This document shows positions 20,127 through 28,996 of a stretch of DNA of 64,000 nucleotides, piece after piece. The notes beneath the pieces are model-generated. The model was not told the DNA's origin and made no database searches. It saw only the letters and a program-made list of their open reading frames with translations. The position numbers were made by a program, and so were the translations under genes. Source of the DNA: Betaproteobacteria bacterium (lineage in GTDB: Bacteria; Pseudomonadota; Gammaproteobacteria; Burkholderiales; Casimicrobiaceae); contig JAAFJO010000005.1 of assembly GCA_013298145.1 (NCBI GenBank), forward strand, positions 1 through 64,000, written 5' to 3'. How positions within the stretch are numbered: position 1 is the first letter of the stretch; the number at the start of each line of letters is the position of its first letter.

Positions 20127-20570
20127 ATGAGAATTTTGATAGAAAGATTTATCGCGGCCCCGGTTGCTGACGTCTGGGCGGCATGGAACGATCCTGCGGA
20201 CATCGTCCAATGGAATGCAGCGTCTGACGATTGGCACACCACCCGCTCAACAGTAGATTTGCGAATCGGCGGTGTGTTTACCTCTCGGATGGAGGCGAAA
20301 GACGGCAGTTTTGGTTTCGGCTTTGCTGGCACCTACACGAGCGTCGTCGATTACAAGTTAATCGAGTTCTCAATGGGTGATACGCGTACCGTGCGCGTTG
20401 AATTTGCAGAACAAGGCGGCGGTGTGCTTTTGCGGCAATCGTTCGATAGCGAAGCAACTCACTCGATTGAACAGCAACGCGACGGTTGGCAAGCCATTTT
20501 GAATCGTTTCGCTAATCACGTTGAAATGAAGCTCGCTGAAAAGAAGCTCGACCCCGCTTCATCTAAGTGA
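20127..20570 (+). CDS. SRPBCC/AHSA1-like protein
   Basis: The product is 147 residues from ATG 20127, chosen over an upstream TTG because GAGG lies nine bases before it. It begins MRILIERFIAAPVADVWAAW and continues DIVQWNAASDDWHTTRSTVDLR, the START/SRPBCC helix-grip pattern of AHSA1-like proteins, with GGVFTSRM and an ending helix (GWQAILNRFANHVEMKL). Members bind hydrophobic ligands or act as co-chaperone-like factors. A second member lies 520 bases downstream and two glutathione transferases follow, which suggests a small detoxification cluster. Confidence 0.85.
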   Translation: MRILIERFIAAPVADVWAAWNDPADIVQWNAASDDWHTTRSTVDLRIGGVFTSRMEAKDGSFGFGFAGTYTSVVDYKLIEFSMGDTRTVRVEFAEQGGGVLLRQSFDSEATHSIEQQRDGWQAILNRFANHVEMKLAEKKLDPASSK

Positions 20571-21091
20571 GGAAATCGCCGGGCCCGCTTCTCAACTCAG
20601 TTTTCTCGCGAAGGGTTGCTGTGCCGAAACCCCATTACTTATTGCTCGCTCGACATCGATGCACCAACGCGCCGAGCCGGCAGTGATCGTACCCTCGACC
20701 GTAAGCTAGCGGGTATTAACAATTGACGGCTTGTCGATAGCGAGCCACGTGCGGGAAACGCTTCGCGCTAGATCATGCAGAAAGGCGCGCTACGCTCAAT
20801 TCAAGGGGATCGACGCGCCGTTCGGCGCTGAGCGTCGACATAGTAACAATGCAACAATACCGTGCGGATGTTTCGCAAAGTTTCGCGATACGAATTCCGT
20901 GGTTTAGTGCGCTCGCCGATGGCCGAATGGTTAGTATGGCTACCGCTTCTTAGCATCGTAGGCTGCGTTGGAGCGATCACGTATGTCCTCGCAAAATGCG
21001 GGGAAGTCAGCGTAGAAACACTTTTGGTCTACGTGAAGTCGAAAACCTTGAAGTGATTGGCGCAATTTCGCGTTTACTTAGGAGACAACCT
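20571..21091. other. Intergenic region with one stem-loop and a doubtful small membrane ORF
   Basis: TCGACGC (20810-20816) pairs with GCGTCGA (20832-20838), with an inner GCC/GGC pair; no T-run follows. A GTG-initiated frame of 64 codons (20862-21056) encodes one likely membrane helix (EWLVWLPLLSIVGCVGAITY) but has no ribosome site or recognisable relatives, so I leave it uncalled. The end of the region carries AGGAG for the next gene. Confidence 0.4.
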
Positions 21092-21538
21092 ATGACTGGC
21101 AATACCGTTACGCTACATCGGGTAATGAGGACAACCCCTGAAAAGCTTTTTCGCGCATTCATCGAACCAGGTGCGCTCGCGAAGTGGATTCCGCCGAACG
21201 GGTTTTATTGCACGGTTCACGAATTGGAGCCCAAGCTTGGCGGGCGACATGCTGCGTCGTTCACCAATATGACCACCGGGGATTCGCACTCGTTTGGTGG
21301 AACGTACCTAGAATTTTTACCTAACGAGCGGCTGCGCTACACGGACTCATTCGACGATCCAAATCTGCCAGGAGAAATGATCGTTACGGTCACCATGAAG
21401 CAAGTTTTGGTGGGTACCGAAATCACGATCGCACAAGAAAACATCCCGACTGCGATTCCGGTTGAGGCGTGTTACCTCGGGTGGCAAGAATCGCTAGCAA
21501 ACCTTGCTGCGCTCGTCGAGCCCAACATTCCGAACTAG
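21092..21538 (+). CDS. SRPBCC-family protein (AHSA1-like)
   Basis: The product is 148 residues from ATG 21092 with AGGAG eight bases upstream; the frame runs further upstream but loses family likeness. The pattern LHRVMRTTPEKLFRAFIEPG then AKWIPPNGFYCTVHELEPKLGG and FGGTYLEFLPNERLRYTDSF is typical of the AHSA1 subgroup of START-like proteins. It ends with GWQESLANLAALVEP, the usual closing helix. It is followed 12 bases later by a glutathione transferase gene, so they are probably cotranscribed. Confidence 0.87.
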   Translation: MTGNTVTLHRVMRTTPEKLFRAFIEPGALAKWIPPNGFYCTVHELEPKLGGRHAASFTNMTTGDSHSFGGTYLEFLPNERLRYTDSFDDPNLPGEMIVTVTMKQVLVGTEITIAQENIPTAIPVEACYLGWQESLANLAALVEPNIPN

Positions 21539-21550
21539 GACCATACCGGC

Positions 21551-22213
21551 ATGATCACTGTCTTTGGAGAAGGGCGTGGATTCCGAGTCGTTTGGCTGCT
21601 GGAAGAGCTAGGAATTGAATACAAACTCAGGCCTGTCAACCTGCTCACCGATCTGCGCGCTGATCCCGAATTTCTTGCGATTAATCCCGGCGGCTTTATT
21701 CCGGCGATACAAGACGGCGACGTCGTGATGGTCGAATCCATTGCGATCATGCAGTACCTGATGGCTAAGCATGGCCCGACACCGCTCGCACCCGAGCCGC
21801 GAGACCCTAGCTTTCCTTACTACCAGCAGTTTCTTCACCTGGGCGAGGCGGGTCTTGCGGTGCCGTGGAACACTGTCCTGGTCGGCCGCAATTTGGCACC
21901 AGAGGCGGAGCGCGATAGCTGGCTCGTGAACTGGGCGCTGAAAACGTTCAAGAGCCGACTGGGCCATGTCAGCCGTCGGCTCGAAAGCTCGCCTTATCTA
22001 GCGGGGGAGACATTCACAGCGGCCGATATTTCGGTGACCTACGCGCTCGAACGCGCGCAGTGGCACGACCTCGTCACCCTTGGTGCGACTGAACAGGCCT
22101 ATCTGTCTCGCACCACTGAGCGCGACGCGTACAAACGCGCGATGGACGCATGTCATGACACGAAGGCTTGGGTCGCCGAGCTGGCCAGTCGTGGTGGTGC
22201 CCGTCAGCGCTAA
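21551..22213 (+). CDS. Glutathione S-transferase family protein
   Basis: The product is 220 residues. The thioredoxin-fold N-terminus has RGFRVVWLLEELGIEYKLRPV and the glutathione-binding PGGFIPAIQDGDVVMVESIAI (cis-Pro followed by the E-S pair). The helical C-terminal domain ends with the family signature LAGETFTAADISVTYALE. It conjugates or handles electrophiles with glutathione in the cytoplasm; the substrate is unknown. A second, different GST follows on the same strand. Confidence 0.9.
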   Translation: MITVFGEGRGFRVVWLLEELGIEYKLRPVNLLTDLRADPEFLAINPGGFIPAIQDGDVVMVESIAIMQYLMAKHGPTPLAPEPRDPSFPYYQQFLHLGEAGLAVPWNTVLVGRNLAPEAERDSWLVNWALKTFKSRLGHVSRRLESSPYLAGETFTAADISVTYALERAQWHDLVTLGATEQAYLSRTTERDAYKRAMDACHDTKAWVAELASRGGARQR

Positions 22214-22269
22214 GTTCAGCACGCAAGATCGCGACGGAAGCGCATAGCAAAGCAAACAAACAACTCATC

Positions 22270-22932
22270 GTGTCTATCACCCTTTACTACCATCCGCTAT
22301 CGTCGTTCTGCCACAAGGTTCTCATCGCGCTCTACGAGAACAACGTCGCGTTTGTACCGCGAATCATTGATTTTCGAGATGAAGTCGGCCAGGCTGAACT
22401 GCAAGTAATCTGGCCATTCAACAAGTTTCCTGTGATCCGCGATGAGGGTCGCCAGCGCGACGTCGCTGAGTCCAGCATCATCATCGAATATCTGGATCAT
22501 TACTTTGCAGGGACGCACACGCTCATACCCGCCGATTGGGAGACAGCCTTAGACGTGCGTTTCTGGGATCGTGTGTTCGATAACTATGTTCAGAGACCGC
22601 TGCAGGCGATCGTTGCTGATCGCATCAAAGGCGCCAACGCCGACTTAAGCGCCGAATATGCGACATTGAAAACGGCGTATGGTTTGATTGATCGCCGCAT
22701 GGCGTCGAAGGTGTGGATATCTGGCCAACACTTCAGTCTTGCCGACTGCGCCGCAGCACCAGCGCTTTTCTATTCGAGCACATTGCAGCCGTTCCCGGCT
22801 GAGTGCGAACACCTGCGCGCCTACTTTGATCGGCTCGTCAAGCGGCCCTCTGTTCTACGCGTGATCGAAGAAGCCAAACCCTACTTTTCGCTCTATCCGT
22901 TTGCTGATCGCATTCCCCAGCGCTTTCGATAG
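22270..22932 (+). CDS. Glutathione S-transferase family protein, second and divergent
   Basis: The product is 220 residues if it starts at GTG 22270 (SITLYYHPLSSFCHKVLIAL), where GST similarity begins; the frame is open upstream and overlaps the first GST gene, but those residues are not family-like. SSFCHKV may place a cysteine in the active-site position, as in omega- or beta-like classes. PFNKFPVIRDEG and AESSIIIEYLDHYF bind glutathione, and ISGQHFSLADCAAAPALFY is the C-terminal signature. The ribosome site is weak, so the start is the least certain part. Confidence 0.85.
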   Translation: MSITLYYHPLSSFCHKVLIALYENNVAFVPRIIDFRDEVGQAELQVIWPFNKFPVIRDEGRQRDVAESSIIIEYLDHYFAGTHTLIPADWETALDVRFWDRVFDNYVQRPLQAIVADRIKGANADLSAEYATLKTAYGLIDRRMASKVWISGQHFSLADCAAAPALFYSSTLQPFPAECEHLRAYFDRLVKRPSVLRVIEEAKPYFSLYPFADRIPQRFR

Positions 22933-22944
22933 CACAGCGTTTGC

Positions 22945-23472
22945 CTAAGCCGTCTCAGCGCACATCTCAGCAAGTTTTTTCACCGTGTTCATGTTTCGAG
23001 CCGTGCCTCGCGCGGCCGCGGGAATTTTTAGCTTCGAATCGGCCATGCCCGCGCCGTAGTGAATGTAGATTTCGCGACACCCTAGGGCGAGTTGTTCGTC
23101 TTTGCGCCCCGTTGCGGCGGCGATTTCGGTGGGCTGTGGCGGCGTTGGCATGAACAACGCGACCACTCGATTGCCCGGCGAGTCTTGAAACGGATTGTTT
23201 GCGACGATCGCCTCCAGTTCGCTCGCGTTGCGAACCAACACGCCGACGGGTTTGCCCATGTGTTTGAGGAGCGCGGCTTCAAGCGCCAGCACGATCTGCG
23301 ACTCAGTGAGATCACTGCCAAATACGACGTTGCCGCTTGCGATGTAGGTGCGAACTTGCTCGAGTTTCAAACGCTCGCAGATCGTCTTGAGATCCGCCAT
23401 CGCGAGTTTGCCAGTGCCACCGACGTTGACCGCACGCAAAAGTGCCGCGTAGCGTTGTCGTTGAGTGGTCAT
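22945..23472 (-). CDS. DUF1697 family protein
   Basis: The product is 175 residues beginning RYAALLRAVNVGGTGKLAMA, the hallmark start of DUF1697 proteins, followed by LKLEQVRTYIASGNVVFGSD, also conserved. The closing part (IYIHYGAGMADSKLKIPAAA ... TARNMNTVKKLAEM) matches the family end. No biochemical function is established for the family. Its start overlaps the stop of the EamA gene by 4 bases, so the two are cotranslated, which is an unusual partner for a cytoplasmic DUF1697 protein. Confidence 0.9.
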   Translation of the reverse strand: MTTQRQRYAALLRAVNVGGTGKLAMADLKTICERLKLEQVRTYIASGNVVFGSDLTESQIVLALEAALLKHMGKPVGVLVRNASELEAIVANNPFQDSPGNRVVALFMPTPPQPTEIAAATGRKDEQLALGCREIYIHYGAGMADSKLKIPAAARGTARNMNTVKKLAEMCAETA

Positions 23473-24347
23473 TGGCGTTTGCGCGTTGGTAGCAGCACCA
23501 TCGCCACGGCCATCACGATGGCAAGTAGGGCAATGTAGTCAAACGCTCTCGGCCGTTCGCCCAGGATCAGCATGCCACTCACGAAGCCGACCACCGGAAC
23601 CGCGAGTGAGCTGATGCCCGTTACCTGAGCAGGCAAATTGCGCACTAACTCGTTCCATGCAAACCAACAGAAACCGAAGACGATCACCACGTTGTAGAGG
23701 AGGCCAGCCCAGGCAGTTGCGCTAGTAGGCAGCCACGCGTTATGCGGCGAGACGATCGCGCCCAGCAGGATGGGCCAGCCGCCGATGATGAAACTCCAGA
23801 GGGTGATGCTCGTCGTTGGCACGCTACGCGGAAAGCCTTTGGTGAGAATGATCCCGAAGGCCCACACGAAACCCGAACTCACCATAAGTAACGCACCAAC
23901 AGGGGCGCTGCGCAACGCATTGAATTCATCAATGAGCAAAAGGGCAATGCCAAGCATTCCAATCGCGATGGCTGCGATGCGCGATTTCGTCAGTACATCA
24001 TTCAATAAAAATCGTGAGAGCAACACAACCCAGAGCGGCATGGTGTAAGCCAAGATGCCTGCCCGCCCAGACGGTAAGAGCGAGAGGCCTGAGGCCGACA
24101 ACAAATTCCAGCCTGCCACATTACAGAGCGCGCACACCGCGAGACGCCACCAATGTTCGCGCGGAATCGCGAGCGAAACACCAGTCTTTAAGTGATAGCC
24201 GAGAAACCAAAGGATCCCCGCCACGATGCACCACGTGCGGAACACCCAGAAATCGAGCTCCGCCAGCGCCATTTTCATCATCGGCCAGTTCACCCCCCAC
24301 AGAAGGACGACGGCGATAAAAAGCGTGAGTTCGCGACGAGGGAGCAT
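23469..24347 (-). CDS. EamA/DMT-superfamily permease
   Basis: The product is 292 residues with ten predicted membrane helices arranged as two EamA repeats of five. The first repeat begins LFIAVVLLWGVNWPMMKMAL and the second contains SSGFVWAFGIILTKGF and AVPVVGFVSGMLILGERP, a signature near the end of EamA proteins. It is a drug/metabolite or amino-acid exporter of unknown substrate. The DUF1697 gene follows with a 4-base overlap. Confidence 0.9.
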   Translation of the reverse strand: MLPRRELTLFIAVVLLWGVNWPMMKMALAELDFWVFRTWCIVAGILWFLGYHLKTGVSLAIPREHWWRLAVCALCNVAGWNLLSASGLSLLPSGRAGILAYTMPLWVVLLSRFLLNDVLTKSRIAAIAIGMLGIALLLIDEFNALRSAPVGALLMVSSGFVWAFGIILTKGFPRSVPTTSITLWSFIIGGWPILLGAIVSPHNAWLPTSATAWAGLLYNVVIVFGFCWFAWNELVRNLPAQVTGISSLAVPVVGFVSGMLILGERPRAFDYIALLAIVMAVAMVLLPTRKRQ

Positions 24348-24469
24348 GAGGGGCTAATGACGATAGCGTTACTACGCTTGCTGAATCGGGGGTGGCTGCT
24401 TAAAAAAATTAAAAATGAAGACTCACTTTTATTCTTTATAGCGCCGTTCATTTGGGGGCTAAACGTAAA

Positions 24470-24604
24470 ATGTTAATGAGCTTTAGTGCGGATTTTCGCA
24501 ATCACTGTGCCGCAATCGGCCATCTGACGGTGTGGACTGACTCAAATGACTTGGCGACACAAGATGCGATTGCTGCAGGCGCGCCGTGCAGCGCGATCAG
24601 ATAG
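24470..24604 (+). other. Possible decayed fragment of a biotin-ligase-like gene
   Basis: A 44-codon frame reads LTVWTDSNDLATQDAIAAGAPC near its middle. This faintly resembles the DSTND...A...GAPxG entry of BirA-type biotin protein ligases. It ends at a stop after SAIR, where the ligase would continue, and lies in an otherwise gene-free 288-base gap between two minus-strand genes. It could equally be chance, so confidence is low. Confidence 0.15.
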
Positions 24605-24635
24605 GCTTCTATCGGTACGTTTGGCGAGTTGCGAG

Positions 24636-25817
24636 CTAGTGAAGTTGAACGCCGCGCGTGTCTGCATCTTCAGGCAGGTGCGCATGCAACATCTCGCCGT
24701 CGCGATTTGGGAAATGTGGCGCGCCGCAGTCATCACAAAATTCGAGCGGTAAGCGCTCTTCGAGAACGACAATCTGCCCAACACCTGCGGCTTTAAGCAA
24801 GGTCTCAATTTCTTCAACGACGGGCGTGTCTTCCGCTTCATCACTCACAAGCGGCCAAATCGTGCCGTGAACAATTTCATCGTCGTCGCCTACGGAAAAC
24901 CCAATGCGATATTCCTCGAGCCCGTTACCCCAGCAACCGCCGATGATGGCGGTGAGTTTGCTGGGCGGTGTGGCAGTGACTGCTTCGAGGTAGGAAACAG
25001 AGGCACCAATTGAGTAGGCGCGTGATCCCAAATCCGCTTCGCGGCATGCCGCGAAAAATGTGCGCGGCAGCGTGAGCTCGAATGGGCAGCCGACGAGCAA
25101 CGGCTGAACCGCTGCCCCGCCTTGCGAGCGCCACGCAGTGAGCGATGATTGCCGCGCTTCTTCTACCGATGTAGTCATCTCTTCCCACGCAAACATGGGT
25201 GAGCCATCGGTGACTTGCACGGCGCCGATGATCATGCGCATATCGCAGACCACATCGGGCGCTTCTTCTAACGTGCTCGCATCAACAGTAAGGTGAGTGC
25301 GCTCACGAATCGCCTGCGCGAGAGAGGTCAACATTTCGCGCGATTCCACGTAGCTATGGGGCAGTTGATCGGGCGCGAATAAATGATCGGCGAGCGCAAT
25401 ACTCGCTTTTGATGAGAATACGTGTGCGCCCAGCTGAACTGCGAGATTGACCAATGATTGTTTGGGGATTTGCCGCGCGGGGATTTGACCACGACCCCAC
25501 ACCAAAATTGGTGCGCAAAAGAGCGTGGTGCGAACAGACGCGACATCAGTTTGAGTCACCATCGATTCGCTGAGCGATTCAACCACGTCGGCCAGCGCAT
25601 CGAAGGTATCGTCCTCAGAATCATGCGCGCGATCCAACGCACGATTGATCGATTCGTCGTCGTTTTGCTCGAGGTAATGGGAAACAGCCGCTTCGAGCTC
25701 TCGTTCCCAAAAAATATCCTCAGCGCGCGACCGTGAAGATGCCAATCCCTCGGCCAAGCGCACCAGCTGATTGGTTTCACGAGTGCCGCTTTTGCGGCGA
25801 AATGGGGCGCGGGGCAT
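24636..25817 (-). CDS. DUF2863 family protein
   Basis: The product is 393 residues that I match to the DUF2863 family typical of Burkholderiales: an N-terminal charged stretch (LVRLAEGLASSRSRAEDIFWE), then a long alpha/beta body with FCAPILVWGRGQIPARQI and LVGCPFELTLPRTFFAACRE. The C-terminus carries CDDCGAPHFPNRDGEMLHAH, a C-x2-C ... H-x-H arrangement that could bind zinc. There is no signal peptide or membrane segment. No function is known. It stands alone between the permease/DUF1697 unit and queG. Confidence 0.75.
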   Translation of the reverse strand: MPRAPFRRKSGTRETNQLVRLAEGLASSRSRAEDIFWERELEAAVSHYLEQNDDESINRALDRAHDSEDDTFDALADVVESLSESMVTQTDVASVRTTLFCAPILVWGRGQIPARQIPKQSLVNLAVQLGAHVFSSKASIALADHLFAPDQLPHSYVESREMLTSLAQAIRERTHLTVDASTLEEAPDVVCDMRMIIGAVQVTDGSPMFAWEEMTTSVEEARQSSLTAWRSQGGAAVQPLLVGCPFELTLPRTFFAACREADLGSRAYSIGASVSYLEAVTATPPSKLTAIIGGCWGNGLEEYRIGFSVGDDDEIVHGTIWPLVSDEAEDTPVVEEIETLLKAAGVGQIVVLEERLPLEFCDDCGAPHFPNRDGEMLHAHLPEDADTRGVQLH

Positions 25818-25897
25818 AGTACGTACAAACTTGTTAAAAAATCTCTCAACGATTGTACGCTTGCGAGAACCGAGCCCGCGCTCTACGGGCTGCTAGT

Positions 25898-26989
25898 TCA
25901 AGCATCGGGCGCAGGCGAGGTGTGTTGGGTGAGCGCCCACTCGACATGCTCGCGAACAAGCGCGCTTGCGTGATGTTGCCGCGCTCGAAGGGCGTCAATG
26001 ATTGCTTGGGTGGTTGGCGCGTTGCCTAAGGCAACAGCGATGTTTCGAAGCCAACGTTCGTGGCCGATGCGCCTGATTGCGCTGCCTTCCGTGTGGCTCA
26101 AAAACTGGGCCTCGTCCCAGTCAAAAAGCGCGACTAAGGAAATGTCGTCCAGCGAGTGACGCGCTTGAAAATCCGGCGTCGCCGCACGCTTGGCAAACTT
26201 ATTCCATGGGCACACCAGCTGACAATCGTCGCAACCGTAAACACGGTTTCCGATGGCTCGACGAAACTCAATCGGGATAGCGCCTTTGTGTTCAATGGTG
26301 AGATAGCTCACGCAGCGCCGGGCATCGAGTCGATGCGGCGCAACGATTGCGCGGGTGGGACAAATGTCAATGCAGGCGCTGCAACTTCCGCAATGCTCGG
26401 TTTGCGTGGCCGGCGCGGCGCTGAGCGAAAGCGATGTGTAGATTTCGCCTAAAAAGAATAACGACCCACGGTCTCGATTGAGTAAGAGCGTATGTTTTCC
26501 GCGCCAACCAAGCCCAGCCTTCACGGCTAACGGGATCTCCAATACCGGTGCCGAATCGGTGAAGACTCGAAACTCATGCCGGGCGATGCGCTCGTTTATT
26601 GCGTCCGCGAATCGCTGCAATCGGTTGCGCAACACCTTGTGGTAATCGCGCCCGACCGCGTAGCGCGACACGTAAGCGCGCTCACCATTAGCGAGATTCG
26701 CCTCCGCTTGCTCCGTGTCAGTCGAAAGGTAATCAAGCAACACGCAGATCACCGATTGAGTTCCGGGCTCGAGTTCATCGGGGCGCCAACGCTTCTCGCC
26801 ATGCCGCGCCATATACTCCATATCGCCATGCCAACCCGCTGCGATCCATGCTTGAAACCCGTGCGCCTCGGCCGACAAATTGATGTCGGCGATGCCGACG
26901 TCTGCGAATCCCAATTCGCGCCCAAGCCTGACAATTTGCGCGGCGAGCGTGGATTGATTCACAGTTTGGACAGACGTATCAGCTGACAT
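25898..26989 (-). CDS. queG: QueG, epoxyqueuosine reductase
   Basis: The product is 363 residues if started at ATG 26989; the frame runs a further 54 codons upstream but that part is antisense to tsaE and not QueG-like. An alternative start is GTG 26962. Two [4Fe-4S] ligand sets are visible: CGSCSACIDICP with a further Cys in RRCVSYLTIEHKG, and GCDDCQLVCPWN. The cobalamin-binding N-terminal half has YAVGRDYHKVLRNRL and GWRGKHTLLLNRDRGS. QueG reduces epoxyqueuosine to queuosine in tRNA anticodons. Its ATG overlaps that of the divergent tsaE in the tetramer CATG. Confidence 0.93.
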   Translation of the reverse strand: MSADTSVQTVNQSTLAAQIVRLGRELGFADVGIADINLSAEAHGFQAWIAAGWHGDMEYMARHGEKRWRPDELEPGTQSVICVLLDYLSTDTEQAEANLANGERAYVSRYAVGRDYHKVLRNRLQRFADAINERIARHEFRVFTDSAPVLEIPLAVKAGLGWRGKHTLLLNRDRGSLFFLGEIYTSLSLSAAPATQTEHCGSCSACIDICPTRAIVAPHRLDARRCVSYLTIEHKGAIPIEFRRAIGNRVYGCDDCQLVCPWNKFAKRAATPDFQARHSLDDISLVALFDWDEAQFLSHTEGSAIRRIGHERWLRNIAVALGNAPTTQAIIDALRARQHHASALVREHVEWALTQHTSPAPDA

Positions 26990-27434
26990 GGCTTCGATTG
27001 TAGAAAGCGACCGCGATTTCGAGCTCTTCTTGCCGGACGAAACGGCAACGCTTGAGTTTGCCACCGATTTCGCACGCGCACTCTCACCCCCTTGTGCGAT
27101 CGCCTTGCATGGTGAATTGGGCGCGGGTAAAACCACGTTCGTTCGCGGCATTTTGCGCGCGCTTGGCGTCGATGGCGTGATTAAAAGCCCGACTTACGCG
27201 CTCGTTGAAAGCTACGACACCGACATCGGCGAGATTCATCATCTCGACGCCTATCGCATCGAAAGCGAAGACGATTTTGAGGCGCGTGGCGGCCATGAGT
27301 ACTTCGATGGCGCGAGCGTGCAGCTTGTTGAGTGGCCTGAGCGCATTGAATCCTTTATGCCATTTGATCTGCATGTGCGCTTCGTGTTTGAAAGGGACGG
27401 ACGTCGTGTTTTCGTTGCTCGTAAAGGCACATGA
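26988..27434 (+). CDS. tsaE: TsaE, tRNA threonylcarbamoyladenosine biosynthesis ATPase
   Basis: The product is 148 residues, normal for TsaE. The Walker A loop is LHGELGAGKTTFVRGILRAL, followed by KSPTYALVESYDT (switch-like region), IHHLDAYRI and the conserved VQLVEWPER near the end. TsaE is the P-loop ATPase that drives the TsaB-TsaD complex in t6A modification of ANN-decoding tRNAs. The start codon overlaps that of queG on the other strand, and no ribosome site is visible. Its stop overlaps the amidase gene by 4 bases, the usual tsaE-amiC arrangement in proteobacteria. Confidence 0.95.
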   Translation: MASIVESDRDFELFLPDETATLEFATDFARALSPPCAIALHGELGAGKTTFVRGILRALGVDGVIKSPTYALVESYDTDIGEIHHLDAYRIESEDDFEARGGHEYFDGASVQLVEWPERIESFMPFDLHVRFVFERDGRRVFVARKGT

Positions 27435-28870
27435 GCACTGAATCCCGCCTGCTTGCCCGGCGACGGGCGCTGAAGCTGCTGGCTGCACTTGTGGCAAGCG
27501 GCGCGGCGGGTGTTTCGCTCGCCGCCACACGCATCCGCGCGGTGCGCGCATGGCCCGCGAAGGCCTACACGCGAGTCACCATTGAATCCGACGATGAGCT
27601 TCGCTTTTTGCTCTCGACACTGGCTAATCCGGATCGTGCTGTGGTCGACCTTACCGATGTGAAAGCGGATGCCGCCTTTCAGCAAGCGCTTGACGCGCTT
27701 AAAGGCGAAACCGGTGTCGTGGGGCGCGCGCGCATCGGACAGTTTCGCCCAGAAACTGCGCGCCTTGTTTTAGAGCTCAAAGGGCGCGCAGAAGCTGTGG
27801 CCTTTGTGTTGCCACCGGTCGGGCAGTATCGGCATCGCTTGGTGATTGATCTCACGCCCGTTGATGCCGAAGATCCCATCGCAGAGTTTCTCGCAAAGCT
27901 TAATGAGCGTGAGCTGCAGCTTGAAGCAATGCAAACTGAGGCCAGCAAAGGAGGTGGGCGTACTTCGCCTTCTGTGCCTTCTGCACCGACCGTACCTCCC
28001 GCACCGACCGCGCCGCTCGCAACCGCGCCAAACAAAGATCCGGTCGCTGCAGCGCCTAGCGCGCCGCCGGTCTCTTCGGGGCCGCCATCAACGTCAACCG
28101 CAAATGCGCCACGTCCACCCGCGACTGTGTCAGCGCCGCCAGCAGCCGGCAAAGGCAAGCCGCATCCCGGCCCTGTGAAGCCCTGGGTGGTGGTGCTCGA
28201 TCCAGGTCATGGTGGCGAGGACCCGGGAGCGATTGGACCAGCGGGCACGTATGAAAAAAACGTCGTTCTCGCGATTGCACACAAAACCAAACTTTTGCTC
28301 GAGCAAGATAAGCGCGTGATCGTCTTTATGACGCGCGAAGAAGACGTGTTTATCCCCTTGGCTGAGCGTGTCCGCAAAGCGCGAAGTGTCAATGCAGATG
28401 TGTTCGTTTCGATCCATGCCGATGCGTTTACTCGTCGCGAAGCGCGTGGCTCGTCGGTGTACGCGCTATCGGAGCGCGGCGCATCGAGCGCGGCGGCGCG
28501 CTGGATTGCTGACAAAGAAAATCAGTCTGACTCAATCGGCGGTGTGCGCCTGAAAGACCGTGATCCTGCGCTCGCAAAAATGATTTTTGAGATGAGTCAG
28601 TCGATCACCAACGCTGACTCTTCAAAGCTTGGCGCAGGTGTGCTGCGCGAAATAAAGCAAGTCAATCAAATGCATAAGCGCGAGTTGGAGTTTGCAAACT
28701 TTGCCGTGCTTCGCTCGCCAGACGTGCCATCGGTGCTCATCGAAACCGCGTTCATTTCAAATCCTGAAGAAGAGCGCAAGCTCGCAAACGCAGATCATCA
28801 GCTGAAGCTTGCGCGCGCGATTCGTGCGGGGATTCGTCGATTCTTGGTAGCTCAGCCGCAGCGGGTTTGA
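27431..28870 (+). CDS. amiC: N-acetylmuramoyl-L-alanine amidase (AmiC type), Tat-exported
   Basis: The product is 479 residues. The N-terminus ARRRALKLLAALVASGAAG is a twin-arginine-type signal peptide, as in E. coli AmiC. An AMIN domain (about 35-150) targets the septal wall. A Pro/Ala/Ser-rich linker (about 170-245) follows, then the Amidase_3 domain with zinc ligands in LDPGHGGEDPG, the Glu of TYEKNVVLAIA, SIHADAF and the catalytic Glu in SVLIETAFISNPEE. It splits septal peptidoglycan during daughter-cell separation and is normally activated by EnvC/NlpD LytM factors, none of which are in the window. Confidence 0.94.
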   Translation: MSTESRLLARRRALKLLAALVASGAAGVSLAATRIRAVRAWPAKAYTRVTIESDDELRFLLSTLANPDRAVVDLTDVKADAAFQQALDALKGETGVVGRARIGQFRPETARLVLELKGRAEAVAFVLPPVGQYRHRLVIDLTPVDAEDPIAEFLAKLNERELQLEAMQTEASKGGGRTSPSVPSAPTVPPAPTAPLATAPNKDPVAAAPSAPPVSSGPPSTSTANAPRPPATVSAPPAAGKGKPHPGPVKPWVVVLDPGHGGEDPGAIGPAGTYEKNVVLAIAHKTKLLLEQDKRVIVFMTREEDVFIPLAERVRKARSVNADVFVSIHADAFTRREARGSSVYALSERGASSAAARWIADKENQSDSIGGVRLKDRDPALAKMIFEMSQSITNADSSKLGAGVLREIKQVNQMHKRELEFANFAVLRSPDVPSVLIETAFISNPEEERKLANADHQLKLARAIRAGIRRFLVAQPQRV

Positions 28871-28996
28871 TTCAGTTTTTTTACTTAAACCGAGTGTTTA
28901 TTGGAGCAAGCGGGCGATAAAGTATAAAATCTACTTGATGTTTGAATGACTGCTTGCCCGCATCGAACTGGGAGGAAAGCAAAATTCCTAGTTAGT

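Noticed and set aside
20862..21056. Small ORF with one hydrophobic helix between the SRPBCC genes
   Set aside because: GTG start without ribosome site, no known relatives and overlap with the upstream part of the next frame; support is too weak.
28871..28996. Possible hairpin between amiC and the MFS gene from GCAAGC/GCTTGC and GCGGGC/GCCCGC
   Set aside because: The two complementary word pairs are in the wrong order to form one stem; each alone is only 6 bp with a 40-base loop.
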